Below, one piece after another: positions 18,233-27,540 of a stretch of DNA of 64,000 nucleotides. Position 1 is the first letter of the stretch. Each line of letters begins with the position of its first letter. The position numbers and the translations under genes were made by a program. The notes under the pieces were generated by a model. That model saw only the letters and a list, made by a program, of their open reading frames with translations, searched no databases and had not been told where the DNA came from. Source of the stretch: CAISIP01 sp031403955 (lineage in GTDB: Bacteria > Pseudomonadota > Gammaproteobacteria > Burkholderiales > Burkholderiaceae_C). The stretch is taken from assembly GCA_031403955.1 (NCBI GenBank), contig JANNGR010000401.1:1-64000 (forward strand), written 5' to 3'.

Positions 18233-19747
18233 TCACGGCCGCGGATAACGCGCCCGTCGCTCCAGGTCGTCCAGGTCGATGTGGTTGCGCATGTATTGCT
18301 GGCTCGCGTCGACCATCGGCTGGTGGTCCCAACTGTGCAATTTGCCTTGCGTCAGCGCGCCGTAGACGAAACGCCGGCGCCGCTGGCTGGCAAGCACCTG
18401 CGCGTGCAGGGCCGGCATATCCCAGCGCGTATTGGTTTCATCGAGGAAAGACGCCAGCACGGCCTGGTGTTGCGGCGCGCCGGCAAGGTTGTCGCGTTCG
18501 TCCGGATCGAACTGCAGGTCGAACAACAGGGCCGGGTCCTGGCTCGAATGGATGAACTTGTAACGACCGCGCCGGATCATGATCAGCGGCGTGTTGGTGC
18601 CCTCCGCCATGTATTCACCGATTACCTCGTCGTGCCCCCGCGCGCCCTGCAGGTGCGCCAGCAGCGAGCGCCCATCCAGCGGCAGTGACGCGTCTAGCGT
18701 GCCGCCGGCTAGTTCGACGAAGGTGGGTAGCAGGTCGATGCAAGACACCGCTGACGCAATCTGGCGTGGGGCAAAGCGCCCGGGCGCGTGGATCACCATC
18801 GGTACACGGGCGGCGCCCTCAAACCAGTGCATCTTGTACCAGAGACCGCGTTCACCGAGCATGTCCCCATGGTCGGCGCAAAACACGATCACGGTGTCAT
18901 CCGCCAGGCCGCAGTCGGTCAAGGTCTTGACCAGTTTGCCGATGTTGGCGTCGATGTAGCTGCAGGCGCCGAAGTAGGCGCGCCGGGCCCGCCGGATGGC
19001 TTGCGGCGGCATGGTCTGGCCCCACAGATCGATCACCTTGAGCACCCGCTGCGAGTGTGGGTCCTGCTGTTCCTGCGCGATGGCGGTGCGCGGCAGCGCA
19101 ATCTCGTCGTCGCGGTACAGGTTCCAGAACTCCTCCGGTATGGCATACGGGTCGTGCGGATGGGTCATCGACACGGTGAGACAAAACGGCCGTTCGGGCG
19201 TATTGCGCACATGGTCGAACAGGTATTGGCTGGCTTGGTGCACCACCGCTTCATCGAAATCGAGTTGGTTGGTGCGCACGCAGGTTCCGGCCTGCAACAC
19301 CGAGGACATGTTGTGGTACCAACTCGGGCGCACCTGCGGCTCATCCCAGTTGACGGCCCAGCCGTAGTCGGCCGGGTAGATGTCGCTGGTCAAGCGTTCT
19401 TCGTAGCCATGTAGCTGGTCCGGCCCGCAAAAATGCATCTTGCCCGATAACGCGGTGCGGTAACCCAGCCGGCGCAAGTAATGGGCATAGGTGGGTACGT
19501 CGGCGGGAAAATCCGCGGCGTTGTCGTAGGCACCGATTTTCGATGGCAGTTGCCCGCTCACCAGACTGAAACGCGACGGTGCACACAAGGGGCTGTTGCA
19601 GTAGGCCGCCTCGAACACCACGCCGCCGGCCGCCAGGCGGCCCAGGTGTGGCATCTTGACGGGCGAGTTGCGGTCGTGCATCGGCAGCACTGGCGCCGCC
19701 ATCTGGTCGGCCATTATGAACAGGATGTTGGGGCGCTGGTTGGGCAT
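18233..19747 (-). CDS. betC: Choline-sulfatase-like type I sulfatase
   Basis: A 504-residue sulfatase most like BetC, which hydrolyses choline-O-sulfate to choline and sulfate. Asp14 in I-M-A-D-Q-M is a metal ligand. L-C-A-P-S-R gives Cys55 for formylglycine conversion (C-x-P-x-R), and A-L-S-G-K-M-H-F and F-C-A-D-H-G-D-M are further active-site segments. The N-terminal 130 residues follow BetC closely. No signal peptide is present, so it is cytoplasmic. The usual partners betA, betB, betI or a choline transporter are not next to it; it is divergent from the patatin-NRPS operon. Confidence 0.82.
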   Translation of the reverse strand: MPNQRPNILFIMADQMAAPVLPMHDRNSPVKMPHLGRLAAGGVVFEAAYCNSPLCAPSRFSLVSGQLPSKIGAYDNAADFPADVPTYAHYLRRLGYRTALSGKMHFCGPDQLHGYEERLTSDIYPADYGWAVNWDEPQVRPSWYHNMSSVLQAGTCVRTNQLDFDEAVVHQASQYLFDHVRNTPERPFCLTVSMTHPHDPYAIPEEFWNLYRDDEIALPRTAIAQEQQDPHSQRVLKVIDLWGQTMPPQAIRRARRAYFGACSYIDANIGKLVKTLTDCGLADDTVIVFCADHGDMLGERGLWYKMHWFEGAARVPMVIHAPGRFAPRQIASAVSCIDLLPTFVELAGGTLDASLPLDGRSLLAHLQGARGHDEVIGEYMAEGTNTPLIMIRRGRYKFIHSSQDPALLFDLQFDPDERDNLAGAPQHQAVLASFLDETNTRWDMPALHAQVLASQRRRRFVYGALTQGKLHSWDHQPMVDASQQYMRNHIDLDDLERRARYPRP

Positions 19748-19838
19748 GGTGGTCTGGTTTCGTGAAGCAATGGACGCTGGGCATTTTCACGCCATTGTGG
19801 CTTCGCCTTGCCGCTTCGACGCACGGTAGACTCCGAGC

Positions 19839-21656
19839 ATGCCAGACCCACAGATACCCGACGAGCGCGTTCTGGAGGTGTTACGCGCCAGCAGCGTATT
19901 TGGTGGCCTCGATGAACGCGTGTTGCAGGATTTGGGCCGTTTCCTGGATCTGCAGTTTGTTCCGGGTGGCAACATTGTCTACCGCGAGGGGGACCCGGCC
20001 AACACCATGTTTTTCCTGGTCAGCGGACGGCTGCGGGTGTCGCGTCGCGACAAGGTCGGGGCGTTGCAGTTGTATAACGAAATTCGCCCCGGCGAGAGTG
20101 TTGGTGAGGCCGGATTGATACTGCAGCAGCCGCGCGCCGCCGACATCACCGCATTGCGCGATTCGACCGTGGCGATGCTTAGCCGGGCCGATTTCGAGCA
20201 ATTGCTGAGCTTGCATCCGCTGGCCCTAAACCGGGTATTCGCGCAGGCGATATACAACCATTTACGCCATGCCTCCCAACTGATCGAGCGCCGGCACGCG
20301 CAGATATTCGTGGTGGTTCCGATGGAACCCGGCGCCCATGCGAATGAGGTTGCCACCGGCCTGACCAAGGCGTTTGCCCAGATTGGGCGGGCCTACCTGG
20401 TGGCGCCGGAGATGGAGCGTACGCTGGACCCGGGCGCCACGGTCGGGTGGCACGGACGCGACCGGTATGACGACCTGGAAGAGCAGTTCGATTTCCTGAT
20501 CTACGAGGCCGATGGCAACTCGTCGTCATGGACGCGGCGCGCCTTTCGCCAGGCCGACCAGGTAATTTTTGTTGCCGATCCGCTCGATTCCACCCGGGTG
20601 GGTGAACTAGAGCAGCGTCTGAGCGAAGAGCCCGGCTTCACCATGAAACGCAAACATCTGGTGTTGTTGCACCCGACGCAGGCGGCTGATCCGTCTGAGC
20701 TGGCGCGCTGGCGAGATGGTCGTGAGTTTGAGCGTATTTACCCGATTCGCCAGCAAAACCCGGGCGACTATGCCCGCCTGGCGCGTTTCCTGACCGGCAC
20801 GGCGGTGGGCGTGGTGCTCGGAGGAGGCGGCGCGCGCGGTTTCGCGCATCTGGGTGTTTTGCGCGCGCTGGAGCAGTCCGGCATTGTGATCGACCTGGTA
20901 GGCGGCAACAGCATGGGCGCTCTGATTGGCGCGCAGTACGCTTGTGGTGTGCCGCTCGACGAGATTCGTGAACGGACCATGCGTTTCGCGCGCGGCGGGG
21001 AGCGTCCGACGATTCCGGTGATTTCCATCGTGTCGGGCAAGCGGGTGCAGCGGGACTTGCAAAAGATGTTTGGCGAGCGTTCGGTGGACGCGCTTTGGCG
21101 TCCTTTTTTTGCCGCCGCGTGCAACCTCAGTCGAGCCTGTACCACGGTGCAGGACAGCGGCCCATTGTGGCGCGCGGTGCTGGCCAGCAATTCACCGGTT
21201 GGTCTGTTCCCTCCGGTGGTGCATAACGGCGACCTGCTGGTGGACGGTGCGATTCTCGAGAACGTGCCGGTCGGCGCGATGCGGCTGCGCCTTGGCACGC
21301 CGCTGGAAAAGCGCCGGGGCAATGGAACGATCATTGCGATCGACGTGGATGTGCAGGACTACCTGGGAGTCGACCCTAGTCTGACCCGGCTGTCGGCCTG
21401 GCGCAAACTGACCGATTACTTCCGGCCGGGCGTGCCGTCATCACCCGGCATTGGCGACATCCTGTACCGGGCCAGCCATATCGGCGGCCTGAACCAACGC
21501 GGGCGAACCATTGCGCAGTCCGACCATTACCTGGAGCCGCCGGTAGCGGCATTTGCGCTGATGGCTTACCGGCAGGGAGCGGAAATTGCCGAAGTCGGCT
21601 ACCGCTACGCAATGAAGGAAATTGAGCAATGGGACCGCACGGTCAGTCAGCGGTGA
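19839..21656 (+). CDS. Patatin-like phospholipase with cyclic-nucleotide-binding domain
   Basis: A 605-residue protein of the neuropathy-target-esterase type. Residues about 15-135 form a cNMP-binding domain (G-E-S-V-G-E-A-G-L, P-R-A-A-D). A linker region at about 150-315 is Rossmann-like. Residues about 325-560 form the patatin domain with oxyanion loop G-G-G-G-A-R-G, nucleophile Ser358 in G-N-S-M-G and Asp469 in V-D-G-A. It should release fatty acids from membrane phospholipids or lysolipids under control of a cyclic nucleotide or similar ligand. The NRPS gene starts inside its last ten codons, so the two are translationally coupled. Confidence 0.87.
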   Translation: MPDPQIPDERVLEVLRASSVFGGLDERVLQDLGRFLDLQFVPGGNIVYREGDPANTMFFLVSGRLRVSRRDKVGALQLYNEIRPGESVGEAGLILQQPRAADITALRDSTVAMLSRADFEQLLSLHPLALNRVFAQAIYNHLRHASQLIERRHAQIFVVVPMEPGAHANEVATGLTKAFAQIGRAYLVAPEMERTLDPGATVGWHGRDRYDDLEEQFDFLIYEADGNSSSWTRRAFRQADQVIFVADPLDSTRVGELEQRLSEEPGFTMKRKHLVLLHPTQAADPSELARWRDGREFERIYPIRQQNPGDYARLARFLTGTAVGVVLGGGGARGFAHLGVLRALEQSGIVIDLVGGNSMGALIGAQYACGVPLDEIRERTMRFARGGERPTIPVISIVSGKRVQRDLQKMFGERSVDALWRPFFAAACNLSRACTTVQDSGPLWRAVLASNSPVGLFPPVVHNGDLLVDGAILENVPVGAMRLRLGTPLEKRRGNGTIIAIDVDVQDYLGVDPSLTRLSAWRKLTDYFRPGVPSSPGIGDILYRASHIGGLNQRGRTIAQSDHYLEPPVAAFALMAYRQGAEIAEVGYRYAMKEIEQWDRTVSQR

Positions 21657-24600
21657 TGCCGGTTGCGCTGCCGCTTTCGCTCAGCCAGCGGGAGGTCTGG
21701 CGCGACCAAAGCGCCTGGCCGTCAAGCGCACACCTCAACATTGGCGGGGGCGCGTTCCTGGTCGGCGCGCTGGACTTGCCGCGCTTCGAACGCGCGCTGG
21801 CGCGGCTGGTGCAGGAAAACGAGGCACTGCGACTGGCCCCTCACGCCGATGGCACGCAGACGTTGTTGCCGCATGTCGATTCAAACCTGCGCATCGTCGA
21901 TCTTGGCAGCGCCGCCGAACCCAGACAGGCCATGCGTTCCTGGTGGCAAGACTGGATTCGCCAGCCATTTGTTCTGGACGGGACTCCGCCGTGGCGTTTC
22001 GCCTTGTTGCGCGCCAACGACGCATTGCATGGCTTGACCATCCAGTTCCACCATCTGGTCATGGATGGATGGGGCACGTCGCACGTGATGCAGCGCTGGA
22101 GCGAGATCTATAACGCGATGGGGGCCGGCGAAGAACCCGTGACGCTGAAAGACCCCGGTTACCGGGCATTCATCGAAGAATCGAACGTCTACATGCACTC
22201 GCCGGCGTTTGAAAGGGACGCCGCCTACTGGCGCGCGCAACTGCCGACCCTGCCGCCGCCCCTGGTGCAGTGGAAAGATGTCGCGTCGCGGCGCCAGGGT
22301 GGTCTGCCGCCGGCGCACCTGGCGGTCGAACGAATCGCGCGCGCGGACTATGACTGCCTGCACCAGTACGCCGCCACACTGGGTGTAACCCCGTTCAATT
22401 TTTTCCTTGCGGCGCTGGCTTTGTATTTTGCCCGCGTCAATGACCGCGAGAACGTGGTGATCGGCGTGCCGAGCCTAAATCGCGGCGGGCGACGCTACAA
22501 GGAGACGCTCGGCATGTTCGTGGGCGTGATGGTCGTGAATCTGCCAGTCAGCGCCGCCATGAGCGCCGGCGAGTTGCTTGCCGGCGTCGGCAGCACGATG
22601 CGCGCCGCGCTGCGTCACCCGCGTTACCCGCTGAGTGAATTTGCGCGCGCGCTGGAGGTTGTGCGCAGTGGCCGTGACGGGCTTTTCGATCTGCTGCTGT
22701 CGTTTGAGCGGCAGGATTACGCCGTGTCGTTTGGCAGCGCCGAACTGGTGGATTCCAGGCAGCTTTTCTCGGGCACTGCGCGTTATCCGCTCGGAGTCAC
22801 GGTATGCGAGTTTCACGCCGAGCAAGACCTGGAGTTGGTACTTGAATGCAGTGCTGGCTATTTCGCGGGCAACGAGGTCGCGCCGTTGGCCAAGCGAATC
22901 TGGCATATCGTGCAAGGGCTGGCATTCGAGCCGGCCGCGCCGGTGGGCGAAGTGTCGATTTTGCCGCCACATGAGCGCCAGCAACTGATCTATGGCCAGC
23001 ACGCGCACATCGTGTGGCACGACCAGCCAGCACCCTATATTGTGTTGTTCGAGCGGCATGCCGCATTGCAACCGCAGGCCACCGCCCTGGTGTGGGACGG
23101 TGGCCGCATGGATTATCAGACGCTGGACTTGCGTGCCAACCAATTGGCGCATCGTCTTGTCGGGTTGGGCGCGGCGCGCGACAAGATCGTCGCGGTGGCG
23201 ATAGCGCGCTCGCCGGATCTGGTGCTAGCGCTGCTGGCAATAACGAAGGCCGGTGCCGCGTATTTGCCGCTTGACCCGGACGCGCCGGTCGCCAGGCTGG
23301 CGGTCATACTTGAAGACAGCGGCGCTGTCTCTCTGCTGATTCAGGAAGAAAGCTGGGAGCGGCTGGCGCACCTGCATACCCACACCGCGGTAACCAGTTG
23401 GCATCAGGCGCTGGTCGACCCGCCGATTCCGGGCCCGCCCGCAATTCCGGCGCCGGGCGATCTGGCCTATGTGTTGTTCACCTCCGGCTCAACCGGCAGA
23501 CCCAAAGGGGTGATGGTCGAACATGCCACCCTGTCCCGACGCCTGGCATGGCTGTCGCGCGCCTACGCGGTGACGGCCCACGACCGATCGGCGTTGGCGA
23601 CGCAGGCGACCTTCGATCCTTCGCTGATTGAGTTGTGTCTGCCGTTGGTGCATGGGGCGAGTATTGCCCTGGCACCGGCCGGGCGACTGCGTCCGGAATC
23701 GGTGGCCGAGTTCGCCATCCGGCATGCGGTCACGATCATGGCCTTTGTTCCGTCCACCTTGAGCGGCTTTCTGGACGCGGCGGCGAATCACCCGGGGCTG
23801 ATGTTGCGGGTGGCATGTTGCGGCGGCGAAGTGTTGTCGCCGGAACTTGCGCAACGTTATTTGAGCGTGACGAAGGCGCGTCTGTTCAACGTCTACGGTC
23901 CGACCGAGGCATGTATCTTCGCCACCGCGTGGGAGTGTGAAAGCCATCCGAGCGGTGTTGCGTTGCCGATTGGATTGCCGATTGACGACACTTGCATTTA
24001 CGTGCTTGACCGCCTGCTGCGGCCGGTTCCGCACAACGTCGCCGGCGAGATATTTATCGCCGGCGACGGGCTGGCGCGCGGTTACCTGAATCGGCCGGAT
24101 TTGACCCGCGAAGTGTTCCTGGATGATCCGTTTCGCCCGGGAGCGCGGATGTACCGCAGCGGTGACCGCGGGTGGCTGGACCCGGATGGCCGGCTGCATT
24201 TTCTCGGCCGGCTGGATCGCCAGGTCAAGTTGCGGGGATACCGGGTCGAACTCGGTGAAATTGAGGCCGCCCTACTGGCGATTGAAGGCGTGACCCAGGC
24301 AGCGGCGAAACTGGTGCAACACAACGGCCGGCCGATGATTCATGCCTGGGCAGCAACCACCAGTGGGCACGGCCCCGACAGCCTGCAACGGGTGTTGCGG
24401 GTGCGCCTGCCAGACTACATGATTCCGGGCGCCATCAGCATTCTCCCGCTGCTGGTGTCGAGTGGCGCCGGCAAGATTGACTACGATGCCTTGCCGGAAA
24501 TCACCGAGCAGTTACCGCTAGCGGTGGCGCGCGGGCCGGCGAGCAAACTCGAGCGCGACCTGCTGGCCTTGTGGGAAGACGTACTCGATCGCAGGCCGCT

Positions 24601-25471
24601 CTCGGTGCATGACAATTTTTTCGATGCCGGTGGAGACTCTCTGGCGGCAGTGAGTATTCTGGCCGGCGCCGAGCGTATGCTGGCGCGCAAGATACCGCTT
24701 TACCTGTTGACCGAGCACCCGACCGTCGAACGGCTGGTGCTGGCCCTGGGCGCCGAGCTCAGCCACCCTGGCCTGATGGTCAGTCTCGGACCAGCATCGG
24801 CCAATGTGCCGTTTTATCTGGCGGCGTCGGGCCACGGCGATCGGATGCGCTTTCAGAACCTGGCCGAGGCGATGGCCGGCGTGTGCGATTTGCGGATGTT
24901 GCAGCCACCCATCGACGAACCGGTGAAGCGTATTGCGGACTTGGCCATGCTGTACGCGGACAGTATTCAGGCACAGGGTTCGACGCCGGGTTTTATCGCC
25001 GGGTTTTCGGTCGGCGGTATAGCGGCGCTGGAGACCGCCCGTTTGCTGGAGCAGCGCGGGGCGCCAGTTCGTGGCCTGATCCTGATCGATACGGTTTACC
25101 CTAAAGCGGTTTGGGGCGGGACTTTTTATTGGCGCACATTCGGCTGGTTGGTGCGCCACTTGCGCATTCAGGACCTGAGTCTCAACGGCCGGCGCCTCGG
25201 CGCGATGTTCAATGATCCTGGCCTGGTTGCGCAGGTCATGGGCATGCGTGGTTACCGTCCCGGCGCATTCTCTGGCCCGACGATGCTGATCAAGACTGTC
25301 GGGCTTTCCAGGTGGTATGGCATGTTGTTCCGGTCCTGGCGCAAGCTGATGGGGCCCAACCTGTCGGAACATCAAATCTCCGGTCTGCATGGGTCGATTT
25401 TCGAAGCCGGCAATGTAGGCGAGTTGGCGGCGTTATTGGCCGACGTGGTGCGAACCCCGGAACCGGACTGA
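21629..25471 (+). CDS. Single-module NRPS (C-A-PCP-TE)
   Basis: A 1280-residue synthetase. The condensation domain is at about 12-440 with an intact H-H-L-V-M-D-G. The adenylation domain is at about 465-960 with F-T-S-G-S-T-G-R-P-K-G, Y-G-P-T-E and K-L-R-G-Y-R. The carrier domain is near 1000-1065 with G-G-D-S. The thioesterase at about 1070-1275 has G-F-S-V-G-G. My rough alignment of the A-domain pocket begins with Asp, as expected for an alpha-amino acid; the residue chosen cannot be named. With one C and one A domain it would join an acyl donor to one amino acid. ATG 21629 has AAGGAA 8 bases before it; ATG 21656 (TGATG) is an alternative. No separate PPTase, MbtH or exporter gene is adjacent. 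Confidence 0.88.
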   Translation: MGPHGQSAVMPVALPLSLSQREVWRDQSAWPSSAHLNIGGGAFLVGALDLPRFERALARLVQENEALRLAPHADGTQTLLPHVDSNLRIVDLGSAAEPRQAMRSWWQDWIRQPFVLDGTPPWRFALLRANDALHGLTIQFHHLVMDGWGTSHVMQRWSEIYNAMGAGEEPVTLKDPGYRAFIEESNVYMHSPAFERDAAYWRAQLPTLPPPLVQWKDVASRRQGGLPPAHLAVERIARADYDCLHQYAATLGVTPFNFFLAALALYFARVNDRENVVIGVPSLNRGGRRYKETLGMFVGVMVVNLPVSAAMSAGELLAGVGSTMRAALRHPRYPLSEFARALEVVRSGRDGLFDLLLSFERQDYAVSFGSAELVDSRQLFSGTARYPLGVTVCEFHAEQDLELVLECSAGYFAGNEVAPLAKRIWHIVQGLAFEPAAPVGEVSILPPHERQQLIYGQHAHIVWHDQPAPYIVLFERHAALQPQATALVWDGGRMDYQTLDLRANQLAHRLVGLGAARDKIVAVAIARSPDLVLALLAITKAGAAYLPLDPDAPVARLAVILEDSGAVSLLIQEESWERLAHLHTHTAVTSWHQALVDPPIPGPPAIPAPGDLAYVLFTSGSTGRPKGVMVEHATLSRRLAWLSRAYAVTAHDRSALATQATFDPSLIELCLPLVHGASIALAPAGRLRPESVAEFAIRHAVTIMAFVPSTLSGFLDAAANHPGLMLRVACCGGEVLSPELAQRYLSVTKARLFNVYGPTEACIFATAWECESHPSGVALPIGLPIDDTCIYVLDRLLRPVPHNVAGEIFIAGDGLARGYLNRPDLTREVFLDDPFRPGARMYRSGDRGWLDPDGRLHFLGRLDRQVKLRGYRVELGEIEAALLAIEGVTQAAAKLVQHNGRPMIHAWAATTSGHGPDSLQRVLRVRLPDYMIPGAISILPLLVSSGAGKIDYDALPEITEQLPLAVARGPASKLERDLLALWEDVLDRRPLSVHDNFFDAGGDSLAAVSILAGAERMLARKIPLYLLTEHPTVERLVLALGAELSHPGLMVSLGPASANVPFYLAASGHGDRMRFQNLAEAMAGVCDLRMLQPPIDEPVKRIADLAMLYADSIQAQGSTPGFIAGFSVGGIAALETARLLEQRGAPVRGLILIDTVYPKAVWGGTFYWRTFGWLVRHLRIQDLSLNGRRLGAMFNDPGLVAQVMGMRGYRPGAFSGPTMLIKTVGLSRWYGMLFRSWRKLMGPNLSEHQISGLHGSIFEAGNVGELAALLADVVRTPEPD

Positions 25472-25482
25472 CCGGCGTTGCC

Positions 25483-26181
25483 ATGTCCGGGTTGGAGCAG
25501 CAACGTTCTCTGCGCCGAAGGCTGTACCTGCTTGCGATCGCGCTGGTCGCGCTGATCGGCCTGGCCTTGGCCTGGACCTGGACGCCAATGCGCGCCTGGC
25601 TCGATGTGGACCTGGTGGTGATGTCGTTGCAGCGTTTCGGGCAGGCGTTCGGGCCGTTTGCCGCGGTTTGCGGTTTTGCGCTGGCGCTGGCGGTTGCAGT
25701 GCCACTGACTTTTCTGACGTTGGTGACATTGGTGGCTTTTGGCCCGCTGGCCGGTTTTGCCTGTGCCATGGCCGGTGCCCTGCTTGGCGCTGCGGTCAGT
25801 TATGGCATTGGGCTGATTCTGGGGCGCGATGTCGTTCAGCGCCTGGCCCCGGAGCGCATCAACCGGCTCAGTCAGCGCCTGGCCAGCCGCGGCCTGCTGG
25901 CGGTGATAGCGGTGCGGCTGGTACCGGTGGCCCCATTTGCGCTTATCAACATGGTGGCCGGGGCGAGCCATATTCGCCTGCGCGACCTGCTGCTGGGAAC
26001 GGCGATCGGGATGACGCCGGGCACCCTGGCCATGATGGTGTTCGTGGACCAGATCACGGCGGCGCTGAAACAACCGACGCCGCTGACCTTTGTGTTGGCC
26101 GGGCTGACCATCTTGTTGATAGTTGGCGGGGGTTGGGCCATGCAACGCTGGCTGCGTGGCAGTGGCGGTCCGCTGGAGTAG
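25483..26181 (+). CDS. TVP38/TMEM64 (DedA-like) membrane protein
   Basis: A 232-residue integral membrane protein with about six hydrophobic segments. The family core around residues 75-170 is visible: F-G-P-L-A-G-F, then G-x-x-L-G-A-A-V-S-Y-G-I-G, L-G-R-D, and R-L-V-P-V-A-P-F-A-L-I-N. TVP38/DedA proteins are linked to lipid scrambling and membrane homeostasis. It starts 11 bp after the NRPS and probably belongs to that operon, possibly moving a lipid substrate or product; that role is inference. Its stop lies 8 bp from the convergent metK stop. Confidence 0.85.
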   Translation: MSGLEQQRSLRRRLYLLAIALVALIGLALAWTWTPMRAWLDVDLVVMSLQRFGQAFGPFAAVCGFALALAVAVPLTFLTLVTLVAFGPLAGFACAMAGALLGAAVSYGIGLILGRDVVQRLAPERINRLSQRLASRGLLAVIAVRLVPVAPFALINMVAGASHIRLRDLLLGTAIGMTPGTLAMMVFVDQITAALKQPTPLTFVLAGLTILLIVGGGWAMQRWLRGSGGPLE

Positions 26182-26189
26182 CCCGCGTC

Positions 26190-27368
26190 CTAAAGGCCGG
26201 CCGCGCGCCTGAGTGTGCTGGCTTTGTCGGTGCGTTCCCAGGAAAACTCCGGTTCTTCGCGTCCGAAGTGGCCGTAAGCGGCGGTCTTTTCGTAGATTGG
26301 TCGCAGTAAATCGAGCATCAGGATGATGCCCTTTGGCCGCAGGTCGAAGTGTTCGTTGACCAACTCGGCTATTTTCTCATCCGGAATTACCCCGGTGCCC
26401 TCGGTGTAGATGGTCACATTCATCGGCCTTGCCACGCCAATCGCGTAGGCGACCTGAATCTGGCATTGGCGGGCCAGTCCGGCAGCCACTATGTTCTTGG
26501 CCACGTAACGCGCTGCGTACGCAGCAGACCGGTCCACTTTCGTCGGGTCCTTGCCGCTGAACGCACCACCGCCATGCGGACAGGCGCCGCCATAGGTGTC
26601 CACAATGATTTTGCGTCCGGTCAGGCCGCAGTCGCCTTGCGGACCGCCGATCACAAAGCGGCCGGTTGGATTGACCAGGTATGTGGTGTTCTTGAGCCAC
26701 TCCCTGGGCAACACAGGCTTGATGATTTCCTCGATCACGGCCTCGATGAAAGCCGGCTTCATCTTGCTGCCATCACTCATCTCGGGCGCGTGCTGGCTGG
26801 ACAGGACCACGGTGTCGATGCTGTGCGGTTTGCCGTCCACATAACGCATCGTGACCTGGCTCTTGGCATCCGGTCGCAGGAAAGGCAGCCGGCCGTCTTT
26901 GCGCAACTGGGACTGGCGCTCGACCAAGCGGTGGGCGTAATAGATTGGCGCGGGCATCAACTCCGGCGTCTCGTTGCAAGCGTAACCAAACATCAGGCCC
27001 TGGTCGCCAGCGCCGGTATTCAGATGGTCGTCGCTGGCGTGGTCGACGCCTTGCGCGATGTCGTTGCTCTGTTTGTCGTACGCCACCAGTACCGCACAGC
27101 CCTTGTAGTCGATACCGTACTCGGTGTTGTCGTAACCAATACGCTTGATGGTGTCGCGCGCGACTTGGATGTAGTCCACATGCGCGTTGGTCGTGATCTC
27201 GCCGGCCAGCACCACCAGGCCGGTGTTGCACAGCGTCTCGGCAGCCACGCGTGACTTGGGATCCTGCCTGAAAATCGCATCGAGGATTGCGTCAGAGATC
27301 TGGTCCGACACTTTGTCGGGGTGACCTTCGGACACGGATTCGGAAGTAAAGAGAAAATCGTTCGCCAT
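26190..27368 (-). CDS. metK: S-adenosylmethionine synthetase
   Basis: A 392-residue MetK that makes SAM from methionine and ATP in the cytoplasm. Diagnostic segments are F-T-S-E-S-V-S-E-G-H-P-D-K at the N-terminus, G-A-G-D-Q-G-L-M-F-G-Y-A, and G-G-G-A-F-S-G-K-D-P-T-K-V-D-R-S-A-A-Y. Full length. It is divergent from the lipid A acyltransferase genes with 172 bp between; I looked for a SAM riboswitch there and saw none that I could support. Confidence 0.96.
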   Translation of the reverse strand: MANDFLFTSESVSEGHPDKVSDQISDAILDAIFRQDPKSRVAAETLCNTGLVVLAGEITTNAHVDYIQVARDTIKRIGYDNTEYGIDYKGCAVLVAYDKQSNDIAQGVDHASDDHLNTGAGDQGLMFGYACNETPELMPAPIYYAHRLVERQSQLRKDGRLPFLRPDAKSQVTMRYVDGKPHSIDTVVLSSQHAPEMSDGSKMKPAFIEAVIEEIIKPVLPREWLKNTTYLVNPTGRFVIGGPQGDCGLTGRKIIVDTYGGACPHGGGAFSGKDPTKVDRSAAYAARYVAKNIVAAGLARQCQIQVAYAIGVARPMNVTIYTEGTGVIPDEKIAELVNEHFDLRPKGIILMLDLLRPIYEKTAAYGHFGREEPEFSWERTDKASTLRRAAGL

Positions 27369-27540
27369 ATTGGTTCAATGCTCCATCAACACTAGGGGTC
27401 GCGTTGCCTGGGCAGGGAAGCTTTGGCGAACGCTTTAGCAGATTCACGAGGCACAATGGCCGCTGCCGCGCATTGGCCGATTGTGGTGTCGCCCTGCAAG
27501 TAGTTCGATAACTCAGCGACGATGTGATCTTACCTCACCC

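Noticed and set aside
21629..25471. NRPS as a siderophore synthetase
   Set aside because: No TonB receptor, esterase, MbtH or iron-responsive genes lie nearby and only one module exists.
27369..27540. SAM-responsive riboswitch upstream of metK
   Set aside because: I looked for a conserved SAM/SAH aptamer on the minus strand and could not match conserved cores or pairings.
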